64,000 bases of DNA from Flavobacterium frigoritolerans (GTDB taxonomy: Bacteria; Bacteroidota; Bacteroidia; Flavobacteriales; Flavobacteriaceae): contig NZ_JAOZEV010000005.1 in NCBI RefSeq assembly GCF_025847275.1, positions 62,001-126,000 of the forward strand, written 5' to 3'. The notes under the pieces were generated by a model. That model was not told the origin of the DNA, made no database searches, and saw only the letters and a program-made list of their open reading frames with translations. Numbering within the stretch: the stretch's first letter is position 1; each line of letters starts with the position of its first letter. The position numbers and the translations under genes are program-made. Shown piece after piece: positions 45,891 through 54,633 of the stretch.

Positions 45891-46559
45891 ATGAAAAAGT
45901 TATTAATAGGAGTTGCAATTTTATTTGTACAAGTATCATTTGGTCAGGTAACTAAAAATTTAGGAGATTTTGATAAAGTTAAAGTTTTCGATAAATTGAG
46001 TATTACACTAATTCATTCCTCAGAAAATAAGATAGTTATAAAAGGAAGTAGAGAGAGTGAAGTAGAAGTTGTTAATAAAAATGGAGAACTGAAACTTAGA
46101 ATGCCATTTCCTAAACTTTTATCAGGGGATGATATTTCAATACAACTGTATTACAAACGTATTGAAAACATCGATGTAAGCGAAGGAAGTATAGTTTCTA
46201 GTAAAGAAACATTCAAACAAACAACAATTGATTTAAATTCTAAAGAAGGAGGAGAAATCAATGTAATTTTGGATGTTGATAATGCAAAAGTAAGAGCAGT
46301 TTCTGGAGGAACAATCAAAGTATCTGGAGAAGCAAGTAATCAAGTTGCTAATTTAGGTTCAGGAGGAATTTTAAGAGCAAAGGGATTACATACCTCACAA
46401 ACGACAATAAGCGTTTCTGCGGGAGGAAATGCCGAAATCTATGCTACTACCTTGGTTGATGCAAAAGTGAATGCTGGTGGCTATATTTACATCTATGGTA
46501 AACCAAAACAAATTAACCAAAAAACTGTTCTAGGCGGTAGGATTGAAGAAAAAGAATAA
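45891..46559 (+). CDS. Head-GIN (DUF2807) secreted beta-helix protein
   Basis: 222 aa with a signal peptide (LLIGVAILFVQVSFGQ, cleavage near 19). The rest is a repetitive beta-rich chain typical of the head-GIN/DUF2807 family: RVFDKLSITLIHS-like start, then VDVSEGSIVSSKE, AVSGGTIKVSGEAS, VSAGGNAEIYATTLVDAKVNAGGYIYIYG. Probably in the periplasm or outer membrane; function unknown. Likely co-transcribed with rnr and the following LysE-type gene (17-bp gap). Confidence 0.87.
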   Translation: MKKLLIGVAILFVQVSFGQVTKNLGDFDKVKVFDKLSITLIHSSENKIVIKGSRESEVEVVNKNGELKLRMPFPKLLSGDDISIQLYYKRIENIDVSEGSIVSSKETFKQTTIDLNSKEGGEINVILDVDNAKVRAVSGGTIKVSGEASNQVANLGSGGILRAKGLHTSQTTISVSAGGNAEIYATTLVDAKVNAGGYIYIYGKPKQINQKTVLGGRIEEKE

Positions 46560-46576
46560 ATCGAAATTGTATTTTA

Positions 46577-47254
46577 ATGATAAATGATATTATAGCAGGG
46601 ATTCCATGGGGAGTATTTTTAAGCTTTATGGTAGGCCCGGTATTTTTTATATTACTAGAAACTAGTATTACCAAAGGTTTTAGAGCTGCATTAGTTTTTG
46701 ATCTAGGTGTAATTTTAGGAGATATTTTCTTTATAGCAATTGCTTATTTAGGAAGTTATAGATTAATTAAAAGCTTACAAGATAAACCAGCCCTTTTTAT
46801 CTTTGGAGGTATAATCATGTTGGCTTACGGTATTATTTCGTTTATACAACTCAAGAAAGAAGCGAAAATAAACGACGAAGAAATAGACCGTGATATTATC
46901 AAAAGAAACTATGGAAGCCTATTTGTAAAAGGTTTTTTCTTAAATGTTATCAATATCGGAGTACTCGGTTTTTGGGTTGCAATAATTATTTCTATTGGAC
47001 CAAAATTAGAAATGCAAACATCAAGAATGATGACATTTTTTGTAACAGTTGTACTAACTTATTTAATTATAGATTGTATAAAAATTGTTTTAGCAAAGCA
47101 ATTAAAATCTAAAATGACACCTTCAAATATTCTTAAAATTAAAAAAGGAATTAGTATAGTTTTAATGATTTTTGGATTTGTTTTAATAGTTCAAGGATGG
47201 TTTCCTAAAGAAAAAGAAATGGTAAAACATGCTTTCGAAAAGATAGAAAAGTAG
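46577..47254 (+). CDS. LysE-type amino-acid or metabolite exporter
   Basis: 225 aa with six membrane helices. The LysE/RhtB start IPWGVFLSFMVGPVFFILLETSITKGFRAALVFDLGVILGD is clear, with the GPVFF turn in the first loop. Family members export basic amino acids, threonine, homoserine and others; the substrate here cannot be told. Last gene of the rnr transcript, closed by a strong terminator. Confidence 0.9.
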   Translation: MINDIIAGIPWGVFLSFMVGPVFFILLETSITKGFRAALVFDLGVILGDIFFIAIAYLGSYRLIKSLQDKPALFIFGGIIMLAYGIISFIQLKKEAKINDEEIDRDIIKRNYGSLFVKGFFLNVINIGVLGFWVAIIISIGPKLEMQTSRMMTFFVTVVLTYLIIDCIKIVLAKQLKSKMTPSNILKIKKGISIVLMIFGFVLIVQGWFPKEKEMVKHAFEKIEK

Positions 47255-47282
47255 TTATTAATAACTACAAGATATAATTTTA

Positions 47283-47309
47283 AACCTCTCATTACGAGAG
47301 GTTTTTTTA
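47283..47309 (+). terminator. Rho-independent terminator
   Basis: Arms AACCTCTC and GAGAGGTT around ATTAC, followed by a T-run; ends the rnr-headGIN-lysE unit. Confidence 0.85.
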
Positions 47310-47373
47310 TGTTTAAAACATTTAAAACTTTTTGTAAAATTTCAAGTTTAAAGTTGGTCTGTGCATTTTTGTT

Positions 47374-47454
47374 ATTTCGACGAAGGAGAAATCTCTACGA
47401 GTAGCTCGACAAAGATTACGGAGTTTCTTGCTAAGATTTCTCCTTCGTCGAAAT
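47374..47454. repeat. Dispersed palindromic element with 21-bp arms
   Basis: Perfect 21-bp arms at 47374-47394 and 47434-47454 (core GACGAAGGAGAAATC / GATTTCTCCTTCGTC) around a 39-nt loop containing AGCTCGACAAAGATTACG. A decayed relative lies at about 62655-62775. The style fits intergenic palindromic repeats spread through Flavobacterium genomes; it may be a small non-autonomous mobile element. Confidence 0.75.
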
Positions 47455-47577
47455 GAGAAGATTGTATAAAACTAAAGTTTCTTACAGTCTTGGTTCAAAA
47501 ATTTTGCAAAGGTAATAGCAGATTCATATAAGACTTCGACTCTTATCAGTCTTACAATATTGAAGAAAAATAAAGCA

Positions 47578-47610
47578 CAAAAAAAAGAGACACATTTCTG
47601 TATCTCTTTT
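47578..47610 (-). terminator. Terminator of tRNA-Cys
   Basis: Minus-strand arms AAAGAGATACA and TGTGTCTCTTT (one wobble) around GAAA, followed by a T-run; starts 3 nt after the tRNA. Confidence 0.85.
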
Positions 47611-47612
47611 AG

Positions 47613-47683
47613 AGGCATCGTCCGGATTCGAACCGGAGTAGGAGCTTTTGCAGAGCCCAGCCTAGCCGCTCGGCCACGACGCC
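47613..47683 (-). tRNA. tRNA-Cys (anticodon GCA)
   Basis: 71-nt cloverleaf on the minus strand. Acceptor arms GGCGTCG and CGATGCC pair with one G-U; anticodon loop CTGCAAA carries GCA; T arm CCGG-TTCGAAT-CCGG is standard. CCA is not encoded. Confidence 0.97.
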
Positions 47684-47787
47684 GTAGTTGAACGGATGGC
47701 AAAAGTAACTATAATCTTTAAATTTTAAAAACTTAAAGCCAACTATTTTTAAATTTTATAAAAAGAAATAATTTTACCTTCTAAATT

Positions 47788-48147
47788 TTATTTTCTAGTT
47801 TCTTTCATTCTAATTGTAACCGACTCAACATCACCACCAATAGGAGGGTTAATTTTAGAAACTTCAACAATTGTTTTTGTTATCATTGGGATCTCATCAA
47901 GAACCCTTGTAATGATTCTTTTGGCAACATGTTCTAATAATTTAGATCTAATAGCCATTTCTTCTTCAACAATTTTGTTCAAATGTACATAATCAACCGT
48001 ATCGGCAAGATGATCAGACTCGGCAGATTTTCTTAAATTAGCATGAATTTCTAAATTCACTTCATAATCAGATCCAATTTTTCCTTCTTCAATTAAACAT
48101 CCGTGGTAAGAAAAAGTACGGATATTTTTTAGTTTAATAATTCCCAT
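47788..48147 (-). CDS. folB: Dihydroneopterin aldolase
   Basis: 119 aa. Folate synthesis: splits dihydroneopterin into hydroxymethyl-dihydropterin and glycolaldehyde. The start IKLKNIRTFSYHGCLIEEGKIGSDYEVNLEI matches, with the family's YHG; TVDYVHLNKIV follows, LLEHVAKRI supplies the conserved Glu, and VSKINPPIGGDVESVTI the C-terminal Lys region. Full length. Confidence 0.93.
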   Translation of the reverse strand: MGIIKLKNIRTFSYHGCLIEEGKIGSDYEVNLEIHANLRKSAESDHLADTVDYVHLNKIVEEEMAIRSKLLEHVAKRIITRVLDEIPMITKTIVEVSKINPPIGGDVESVTIRMKETRK

Positions 48148-48238
48148 TTTAATTTTTATTTCTTGTTCTAAGTTTCAGATTTACTGATAAGTTTCCAAAG
48201 AAAACTGTAAACTGTAAACCGAATACTATAAACTTTTT

Positions 48239-48246
48239 TATCTTTG
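48239..48246 (+). promoter_or_regulatory. -7 element of glnS
   Basis: TATCTTTG fits TAnnTTTG, 18 bp before the ATG at 48265. Confidence 0.55.
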
Positions 48247-48264
48247 CTAAAATTACTATAAATA

Positions 48265-50382
48265 ATGGCATCAGAAGAAAAATCACTCAATTTTATTGAA
48301 CAAATCATAGAAGAAGATTTAAAATCAGGATTATCAAAAGATAAGCTTCATTTTCGTTTTCCTCCAGAACCAAATGGATATTTACATATTGGCCATGCAA
48401 GTTCTATTGCTTTAAATTTTGGATTAGGACTTGATTATCAATCACCTGTAAATTTACGTTTTGATGATACTAACCCAGAAAAAGAAGAACAAGAGTTTGT
48501 TGATGCAATAAAAAAAGATGTTGAATGGTTGGGTTATACTTGGTCAGAAGAACGTTATGCATCCGATTATTTTCAGCAATTATATGATTGGGCAGTTTTA
48601 TTAATTAAAAAAGATAAAGCCTATGTTGATAGTCAATCTTCAGAAGAAATGGCTATTCAAAAAGGAACTCCATCAACTACAGGTACAGATAGTCCCTATA
48701 GAAATCGTTCAGTAGAAGAAAATTTAGACTTATTTGAAAGAATGAGAAACGGAGAATTTGAGGCAGGAACTCATATTTTGCGTGCAAAAATAGACATGAA
48801 ATCTACTAATATGTTGATGCGTGATCCTATCATGTATAGAATTTTACACAAACATCATCATAGAACGGGAGATGCCTGGAAAATATACCCGATGTACGAT
48901 TGGGCCCATGGACAAAGTGATTATCTAGAAGAAATTTCACATTCATTTTGTACACTTGAATTTTTGCCTCACCGTGAATTATACGATTGGTTTTTAGACC
49001 AAATTATAGATGATAATAAATTACGTCCTAAGCAAAGAGAATTTGCAAGACGTAATCTTTCACATACTGTTGTAAGTAAAAGAAAGTTACAACAATTGGT
49101 TAAGGAACAACACGTTAATGGTTGGGATGATCCAAGAATGTCAACTATTTCTGGATTAAGAAGAAGAGGATATACAGCTGCTTCATTACGTAATTTTGCT
49201 AATTCTACAGGTATTGCAAAACGTGATAATTTAATAAGTGTATCGGTTTTAGAGTTTTGTATTCGTGAAGATTTGAATAAAATTGCACCTCGTGTAATGG
49301 CTGTTTTAGATCCAGTAAAATTGGTAATTACTAATTATCCTGAAGGAAAAGAAGAGTTGCTTGATGCAGAAAATAACCAAGAAGATGATACAGCTGGATT
49401 TAGAAAAGTGCCATTTTCAAGAGAATTATATATAGAAAGAGAAGACTTTCTAGAAGAAGCTCCTGCTAAGTTTTTCCGTTTAACATTAGGAAAAGAAGTA
49501 CGTCTTAAAAATGCTTATATCATTAAAGGAGAAAGTGTTATAAAAGATTCAGAAGGTAATATTTTAGAAATTCATGTTACTTATGATACAGATTCTTTAA
49601 GTGGAAGTGGAAGTGAAGCTAGCCAACGTAAAGTATCAGGAACGTTACATTGGGTTTCGATTGCTCATGCAGTAGAAGCCGAAGTTCGTTTGTATGATCG
49701 TTTGTTTATAGATGAAGCTCCAGACAGTTATAAAGATAAAAATTTCCTAGATTTTGTAAATCCAAATTCTTTAGAAATTGTTACTGGATTTGTTGAACCA
49801 AGTTTGGCTACAGCTCAAAATGAAGATAAATTTCAGTTTCAACGTTTAGGATATTTTACTGTTGATAAAGATTCAACTGCTTCAAAACTAGTATTTAATA
49901 AGACAGTAGGATTAAAAGATGCTTGGGAAGAAAAAGGTAAAAAAGAAGAAAATAGTATAAATAATTCTTTAAAAGATATAAACAAATATTTTAAAGTAGA
50001 AACAAAACCTGAACGTTTGGTAATTGAAAATGCAATAGGGGAGAGTATAGCCGCTATTTCAAGTTTTTCTTTATTACAAAATTCATTGAAGAAGAATATT
50101 AACAATAATAAAAGTTCGTTATTATTTGCTCAATTTATTCTTAAATATTCAAGTTTGAAATCTTCAGATTTTGAAGAAGATGAAATTAAAAAATTATATA
50201 CCATGTCACTAAGAAGTGAATCGACTTATGTACGTTCGAAAGCACTTTTAAATTTAAGAGATTTGGAAACAATAGATTTTAGAAATCAGTTTGAAGAAGA
50301 AATTCAAAAATTAAATTCAAATCCTCCAAAAAATGCTTCTGATAGAGAAAAAGAACTTTTGGAAGAAATGTTAAAAAAATAA
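48265..50382 (+). CDS. glnS: Glutaminyl-tRNA synthetase with C-terminal YqeY-like tail
   Basis: 705 aa. Charges tRNA-Gln. Class I catalytic core with HIGH at 41-44 (GYLHIGHASS), the tRNA-end contact region FDDTNPEKEEQEFVDAIKKD, and the KMSKS counterpart in TVVSKRKLQQLV. The anticodon-binding beta-barrels follow to about 555. Residues about 565-705 are extra compared with E. coli: a Lys/Glu-rich helical domain (KPERLVIENAIGESIAAISS) like the YqeY/GatB tail found fused to glutaminyl-tRNA synthetases in some Bacteroidota. That tail may help bind tRNA. Confidence 0.95.
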   Translation: MASEEKSLNFIEQIIEEDLKSGLSKDKLHFRFPPEPNGYLHIGHASSIALNFGLGLDYQSPVNLRFDDTNPEKEEQEFVDAIKKDVEWLGYTWSEERYASDYFQQLYDWAVLLIKKDKAYVDSQSSEEMAIQKGTPSTTGTDSPYRNRSVEENLDLFERMRNGEFEAGTHILRAKIDMKSTNMLMRDPIMYRILHKHHHRTGDAWKIYPMYDWAHGQSDYLEEISHSFCTLEFLPHRELYDWFLDQIIDDNKLRPKQREFARRNLSHTVVSKRKLQQLVKEQHVNGWDDPRMSTISGLRRRGYTAASLRNFANSTGIAKRDNLISVSVLEFCIREDLNKIAPRVMAVLDPVKLVITNYPEGKEELLDAENNQEDDTAGFRKVPFSRELYIEREDFLEEAPAKFFRLTLGKEVRLKNAYIIKGESVIKDSEGNILEIHVTYDTDSLSGSGSEASQRKVSGTLHWVSIAHAVEAEVRLYDRLFIDEAPDSYKDKNFLDFVNPNSLEIVTGFVEPSLATAQNEDKFQFQRLGYFTVDKDSTASKLVFNKTVGLKDAWEEKGKKEENSINNSLKDINKYFKVETKPERLVIENAIGESIAAISSFSLLQNSLKKNINNNKSSLLFAQFILKYSSLKSSDFEEDEIKKLYTMSLRSESTYVRSKALLNLRDLETIDFRNQFEEEIQKLNSNPPKNASDREKELLEEMLKK

Positions 50383-50400
50383 TATCAATTTTAGTTATCG

Positions 50401-50428
50401 AAAAGCGTTTTTTATAAGCGCTTTTTTT
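50401..50428 (+). terminator. Rho-independent terminator of glnS
   Basis: Arms AAAAGCG and CGCTTTT with a T-run, 18 bp after the stop. Confidence 0.7.
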
Positions 50429-50434
50429 ATTATT

Positions 50435-51490
50435 TATAATATCTATTGAAATTAATAATTTTATAGTTTTAGTATATTAAAATTAACCTTCATAAATTGA
50501 TTTTAAGACGTTTTTAATATTCAGTCAATATAATAGTCGTTTTTGTAAAAATAATTAATTAGACTTCCTTATTTTAATTTTTGATCTGATTTTAGAGTGG
50601 TCTTATCGTTGTTAACATCGAAATGTTTATAAGTACAGTATCTTTTCAATTTTGGTATGTTTTACTCAAAATTGAATCCAATTTTTTGATTTGGGAGTAT
50701 TTTACTTTTTGTTTTTTTAAACTTGAATTATTAAATTATTTGCAACTTAATAAAATCTACTAAGCGATAAATTTTTATAAAATAAGAGGAAAACTAATTA
50801 TCAATTTTAGTTATATAAAATATGTTTAATTTATGTTTTATCTATTATTAGAATTAATTATAGTTTTTAGTATTTATATAGTTTTTTTAGATTAAAAACA
50901 GCTTTCATATATTGATTTTAAGGTGTTTTTTAAATTATGATGAGTCAATTATTGGTTTTAAAAAAAGGATTGATTAGCGTGCTTTATTTTAATTTTAGAC
51001 CTGATTTCAAGGTGATTTTGCCATTGCTAACACTGAAATATTTATAAGTACAAGATCTTTCCCATTTTGATACATTTTTCCCGATTTACAATTCATTTTT
51101 TTAATTTGTGAGTACTTTACTTTTTTGATTTTTAAAAATGGAATTTTAAGATTATTTCGATTCCTCTAAAAATAGAATTCTACAAAGTATTAAGATATCA
51201 TGTAAAATAGGGTGGAAATTAATCATCAGTTTTAATTATATGAAATTAAATTATTTGTATTTTTACCTATTATTAATATTTTTTATTGATTTTTGTTTTA
51301 TTATAGTTTTTATAGATTAAAAACAGCTTCTATATGTAGTTTTTAAGACGTTTTTATAAATTGGATAACTCTAATATTGGTTTCTTAAAAAAGATTGAAT
51401 AACGAGCTTTATTTTAATTTTTTGTCTTAATTAAGATGGTTTAACGGCTTGTTAACATAAAAATGTCTATAAATGTGTTATTTTTATAAA
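50435..51490. repeat. Three diverged 415-425 bp tandem repeats in a gene-free stretch
   Basis: Landmark GATTTTAAGACG occurs at 50499, in variant form at 50914 and again at 51339; landmark TTTATAAGTACA at 50626, 51041 and, changed, at 51466. Units 2 and 3 share GATTAAAAACAGCTT exactly. No ORF of credible quality occurs in any frame in 50383-51837. The units are old, AT-rich and imperfect. Whether they are RNA-coding, structural or decayed gene copies is unknown; the rest of the gap to 51837 shows nothing else. Confidence 0.75.
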
Positions 51491-51837
51491 AAGCCAATTA
51501 AGTAAATTTTTTTAAAATGAATTTATTCTTTTTAAAATTAAAATGGAGTGGGCTATGATTACAAAATTATTTCTCAAACTTCAGAATTTGACCTTGATGC
51601 AAATTTTAGTTTTGGAATAGTTTTGGATGAAATTCTTAAAATTAATTTATCGTTCGTATTTAGATTGTGATTTAGTTTTGATAATACTTTTTCTTTAAAG
51701 TGTTTTTCAATTTTATTTCATGATTATCAAAATCGCCTAAATTGATTTTTTGATTATTTTCAAAATTGTTTATTTCATTTCTTATGATATACTTTATTGA
51801 GGCTTAATTTTATATTATAAACTTAATAGCTGTATTT

Positions 51838-52317
51838 ATGAAAATCAAATTTTTAATACTAGGAATATTATTTACGAGTTTTGCTTTTTCGCAAACTCAT
51901 CAAATAATCAAACATAACGGAGAACAATTAGATGTTAATTATATAAAACAAGATAATGATCTTCTTTACTATTCGTTAAATGGAAGTCAAGAGCAATTTA
52001 CAATTAGTAAATATGCCGTTTCTTCACTTAATGAAAAAGCAAGTTCTAAATCAGAATCTATTTCTCCTAAAATTGTAGTGGCTGACAAAAAAGATTATAG
52101 TTTGGTAAAAGTTTTAAAACCAAGTCAAACTATAGGACTAAAAGAAGTCGAAAATTTTTCAGGATTGTCTACAAAAACAAAAGGGGAGTCTCCTTTGGCA
52201 TTAAAAGAACATACTGAAAGACGCATCAAAACTAAGTCTGCAGATAATGGATATCCATTTGTAACAATTGTAGAAAAGCCAGATGGTAAGTATCAAGCAA
52301 TAGCTTACGTATATTAA
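51838..52317 (+). CDS. Secreted protein of unknown function
   Basis: 159 aa with a clear signal peptide (MKIKFLILGILFTSFAFSQ). The mature part begins THQIIKHNGEQLDVNYIKQDNDLLYYSL, similar in style to short beta repeats that describe a key-value output, and ends with a compact FVTIVEKPDGKYQAIAYVY module. No recognised family. Preceded by 1.4 kb without genes and followed by the YtxH gene 81 bp on. Confidence 0.72.
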   Translation: MKIKFLILGILFTSFAFSQTHQIIKHNGEQLDVNYIKQDNDLLYYSLNGSQEQFTISKYAVSSLNEKASSKSESISPKIVVADKKDYSLVKVLKPSQTIGLKEVENFSGLSTKTKGESPLALKEHTERRIKTKSADNGYPFVTIVEKPDGKYQAIAYVY

Positions 52318-52398
52318 AATTATATTAAACATTTATTTATAGGATTTTATCTATATAAATTTGATTATCTTTATTATCAACTTTTAAAATTTATAGTT

Positions 52399-52728
52399 AT
52401 GTCAAACAACACAGGAAACACAATATTGGCACTTCTTACAGGTGCAGCGATTGGAGCAGGAATTGGAATTTTGTTTGCACCAGATAAAGGGTCAAAAACA
52501 AGAGGACGTATTAAACACGGAATTGATGATGCTAAACATAATTTGAAACATAAATTAGAAACATCTACAGAAGGATTACGTGATAAGTTTTTAAATGCTA
52601 AAGAAGATTTAGACGGAACATATGAAAACTTGCTTTCGAATATGAGTTATAAAACAGAAGAAGTAATTTCATTTCTTGAAACTAAATTAGCTGATTTGAA
52701 AACTCAAAATGCTAAACTTCAGAAATAA
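52399..52728 (+). CDS. YtxH-domain protein
   Basis: 109 aa. N-terminal membrane helix with the YtxH pattern (ILALLTGAAIGAGIGILFAPDKGSKTRGRI), then an amphipathic coiled coil to the end. YtxH proteins are envelope stress proteins of unknown action. First of three genes (with holin-like and DUF6327) that commonly occur together in Flavobacteriia. Confidence 0.9.
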   Translation: MSNNTGNTILALLTGAAIGAGIGILFAPDKGSKTRGRIKHGIDDAKHNLKHKLETSTEGLRDKFLNAKEDLDGTYENLLSNMSYKTEEVISFLETKLADLKTQNAKLQK

Positions 52729-52874
52729 ATAGCCTTTTTTTAGGCATTCGCAAAGTACACATTGAACTTAAATTGTTATTGTTTCAAAAAATTTAATTAA
52801 TTTTAAGAATTACAATACATTGATTTCATTGTGTACTTTGTATTTTTTATCAAAATCAATTAAAATAGTTATTT

Positions 52875-53225
52875 ATGGCTTTTGAAGAGTTTAAAGAACA
52901 TACCGAAAATATTCAAGATCAGGCGAAATCTTATGTTGATAGTCACCTCGCTTATTATAAATTATGGGGTTTTAAAGTTGCAATGAAATCTACAACAGTA
53001 ATTTTAAAGTTTATTTTGATTTTACTTTGCTTTAGCATGGTTATGTTGTTTGGGTCAGTTGCAGCTGCTTTTGCAATTAGTGCCGCTTTAGGCAGTTATA
53101 CTTTTGGATTTCTTATAGTAGGAGGGATCTATTTACTAGCAACGATTCTTATTTTATTTATAAAAGATAAAATGGTAGAAGGACCAATTTTAGAGAAATT
53201 TTCAGAAATCTTTTTTAATGAATAA
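52875..53225 (+). CDS. Phage-holin-superfamily-III-like membrane protein
   Basis: 116 aa. Charged N-terminal helix (MAFEEFKEHTENIQDQAKSY) followed by two membrane helices (about 41-66 and 70-97). It resembles the holin-X / Actinobacterial-holin families annotated in non-phage settings; lysis is not implied. The gap before it contains an 11-bp inverted repeat CAAAGTACACA / TGTGTACTTTG at 52751-52761 and 52830-52840. DUF6327 follows after 3 bp. Confidence 0.82.
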   Translation: MAFEEFKEHTENIQDQAKSYVDSHLAYYKLWGFKVAMKSTTVILKFILILLCFSMVMLFGSVAAAFAISAALGSYTFGFLIVGGIYLLATILILFIKDKMVEGPILEKFSEIFFNE

Positions 53226-53228
53226 ATT

Positions 53229-53483
53229 ATGGAAACTAAAAAATACTCATCATACGCTGAAATTGAAAGGGAACTGGAAATTCTAAAAATTGAGAAACAA
53301 ATTAATTATCAAAAGTTAGTTTTAAGTGTTCAAAAAACTAAGGAATCTTTAGAACCTCATAATATAATTAATGGGTTTTTAGGTTCGTACAAAACGATAC
53401 TTTCTAATTCATATATAAAAATTATTCAAGCAGCCATTCCTTATTTAATAGGATGGTTTATGAACAAAAAAAGAGGCCATTAA
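53229..53483 (+). CDS. DUF6327 protein
   Basis: 84 aa. Starts METKKYSSYAEIERELEILK, has a Lys-rich helical middle and one C-terminal hydrophobic segment (IKIIQAAIPYLIGWFM). Fits DUF6327, which is regularly third after YtxH and holin-like genes. It probably works with the holin-like protein at the membrane. Confidence 0.82.
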   Translation: METKKYSSYAEIERELEILKIEKQINYQKLVLSVQKTKESLEPHNIINGFLGSYKTILSNSYIKIIQAAIPYLIGWFMNKKRGH

Positions 53484-53495
53484 GCCTCTTTTTTA
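53468..53495. terminator. Bidirectional terminator
   Basis: Arms AAAAGAGGC and GCCTCTTTT with flanking A- and T-runs between converging genes; overlaps the DUF6327 stop. Confidence 0.8.
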
Positions 53496-53510
53496 TTTTA
53501 TAAATTTTGA

Positions 53511-54488
53511 TTATTCTATTGCTTCCGGAGTTTCTGGAGCTTCATAATCTGGTTTTGTTTCAGTTTTTGGTTTAACTTTTTTATTCGTTCTCTTCATCAT
53601 TTCACCCACTTGGTTTGAAGCACTAAACGAAGCTACCATATTATTTAGCATATCGCTACCTGCTTGTGGTGAATTTGGTAATAAGATTAAGTTAGAATTT
53701 GCATCTGCACCAATAGCTTGTAATGTATCGTAATGTTGAGTAACAACTATTAAAGCGGAAGCTTCTTGAGAATTAATTCCCACTTTATTTAAAACATCAA
53801 CACTTTCTACAAGACCTCTAGCAATTTCTCTTCTTTGATCAGCAATACCCTGACCTTGTAATCTCTTACTTTCAGCTTCAGCTTTTGCTTTAGCAACAAT
53901 TCTAATTCTAGATGCTTCAGCTTCAAATTCAGCTACAGTTTTTTCTCTATCAGCAGCATTAATTCTGTTCATTGCATTTTTAACCTGAATGTCTGGATCA
54001 ATATCTGTTACTAATGTATTGATAATTGTATAACCATAAGTAGTCATTGCTTCATTCAATTCTCTTTTTACTGCTACTGCGATATCATCTTTTCTTTCAA
54101 AAACATCATCTAATTTTAATTTAGGAACTTCGGCACGAACTACATCAAATACATAAGATGTAATTTGATCGTGTGGATATTCTAATTTATAAAATGCATC
54201 ATAAACAGTTTCTTTAATAACCATAAATTGAACTGAAACTTTAAGTTTTACAAAAACGTTGTCTTTAGTTTTTGTTTCAATGATAACATCTAGCTGTTGA
54301 ATTTTTAGATTTACTCGTCCAGCAATTCTATCAATCATTGGTATTTTTAATTGTAAACCTGAAGTTCTTACGCTAAGAAATTTTCCAAAACGTTCTATAA
54401 TTACAGATGTTTGTTGTTTTACTGTAAAGAAAGAGGATAAGAAAATAAATAATCCGAAGATTAAAAGAATAATAATAGGGATGTTCAT
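53511..54488 (-). CDS. SPFH/band 7 (stomatin-like) membrane protein
   Basis: 325 aa. N-terminal membrane helix (IIILLIFGLFIFLSSFFTV), then the SPFH domain (VKQQTSVIIERFGKFLSVRTSGLQLKIPMID; RIAGRVNLKIQQLDV) and a long Ala/Glu/Arg-rich coiled coil (AADREKTVAEFEAEASRIRIVAKAKAEAE). The C-terminal end is polar with KTETKPDYEAPETPEAIE. Stomatin-like proteins build ring or raft assemblies that host proteases or channels. No NfeD partner gene is next to it. Confidence 0.9.
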   Translation of the reverse strand: MNIPIIILLIFGLFIFLSSFFTVKQQTSVIIERFGKFLSVRTSGLQLKIPMIDRIAGRVNLKIQQLDVIIETKTKDNVFVKLKVSVQFMVIKETVYDAFYKLEYPHDQITSYVFDVVRAEVPKLKLDDVFERKDDIAVAVKRELNEAMTTYGYTIINTLVTDIDPDIQVKNAMNRINAADREKTVAEFEAEASRIRIVAKAKAEAESKRLQGQGIADQRREIARGLVESVDVLNKVGINSQEASALIVVTQHYDTLQAIGADANSNLILLPNSPQAGSDMLNNMVASFSASNQVGEMMKRTNKKVKPKTETKPDYEAPETPEAIE

Positions 54489-54568
54489 AACTGATAAATT
54501 TAGTTTAAATATTAATGGTCAAATTACGAAATTTCTTCCATTTTAATACGTTATGTTTTTATTAAAAT

Positions 54569-54611
54569 AAAAAAGCGTTAAGAATACCAACTTCTGGTGT
54601 TCTTAACGCTC
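54569..54611 (-). terminator. Rho-independent terminator of gltX
   Basis: 16-bp arms (core AGCGTTAAGAA / TTCTTAACGCT, one wobble) followed on the minus strand by a T-run. Confidence 0.8.
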
Positions 54612-54633
54612 TTATATTTATTAGCTTTTTTGT

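Noticed and set aside
52875..53225. Lysis cassette from the holin-like gene
   Set aside because: The YtxH/holin-like/DUF6327 trio is a chromosomal set and no endolysin is present.
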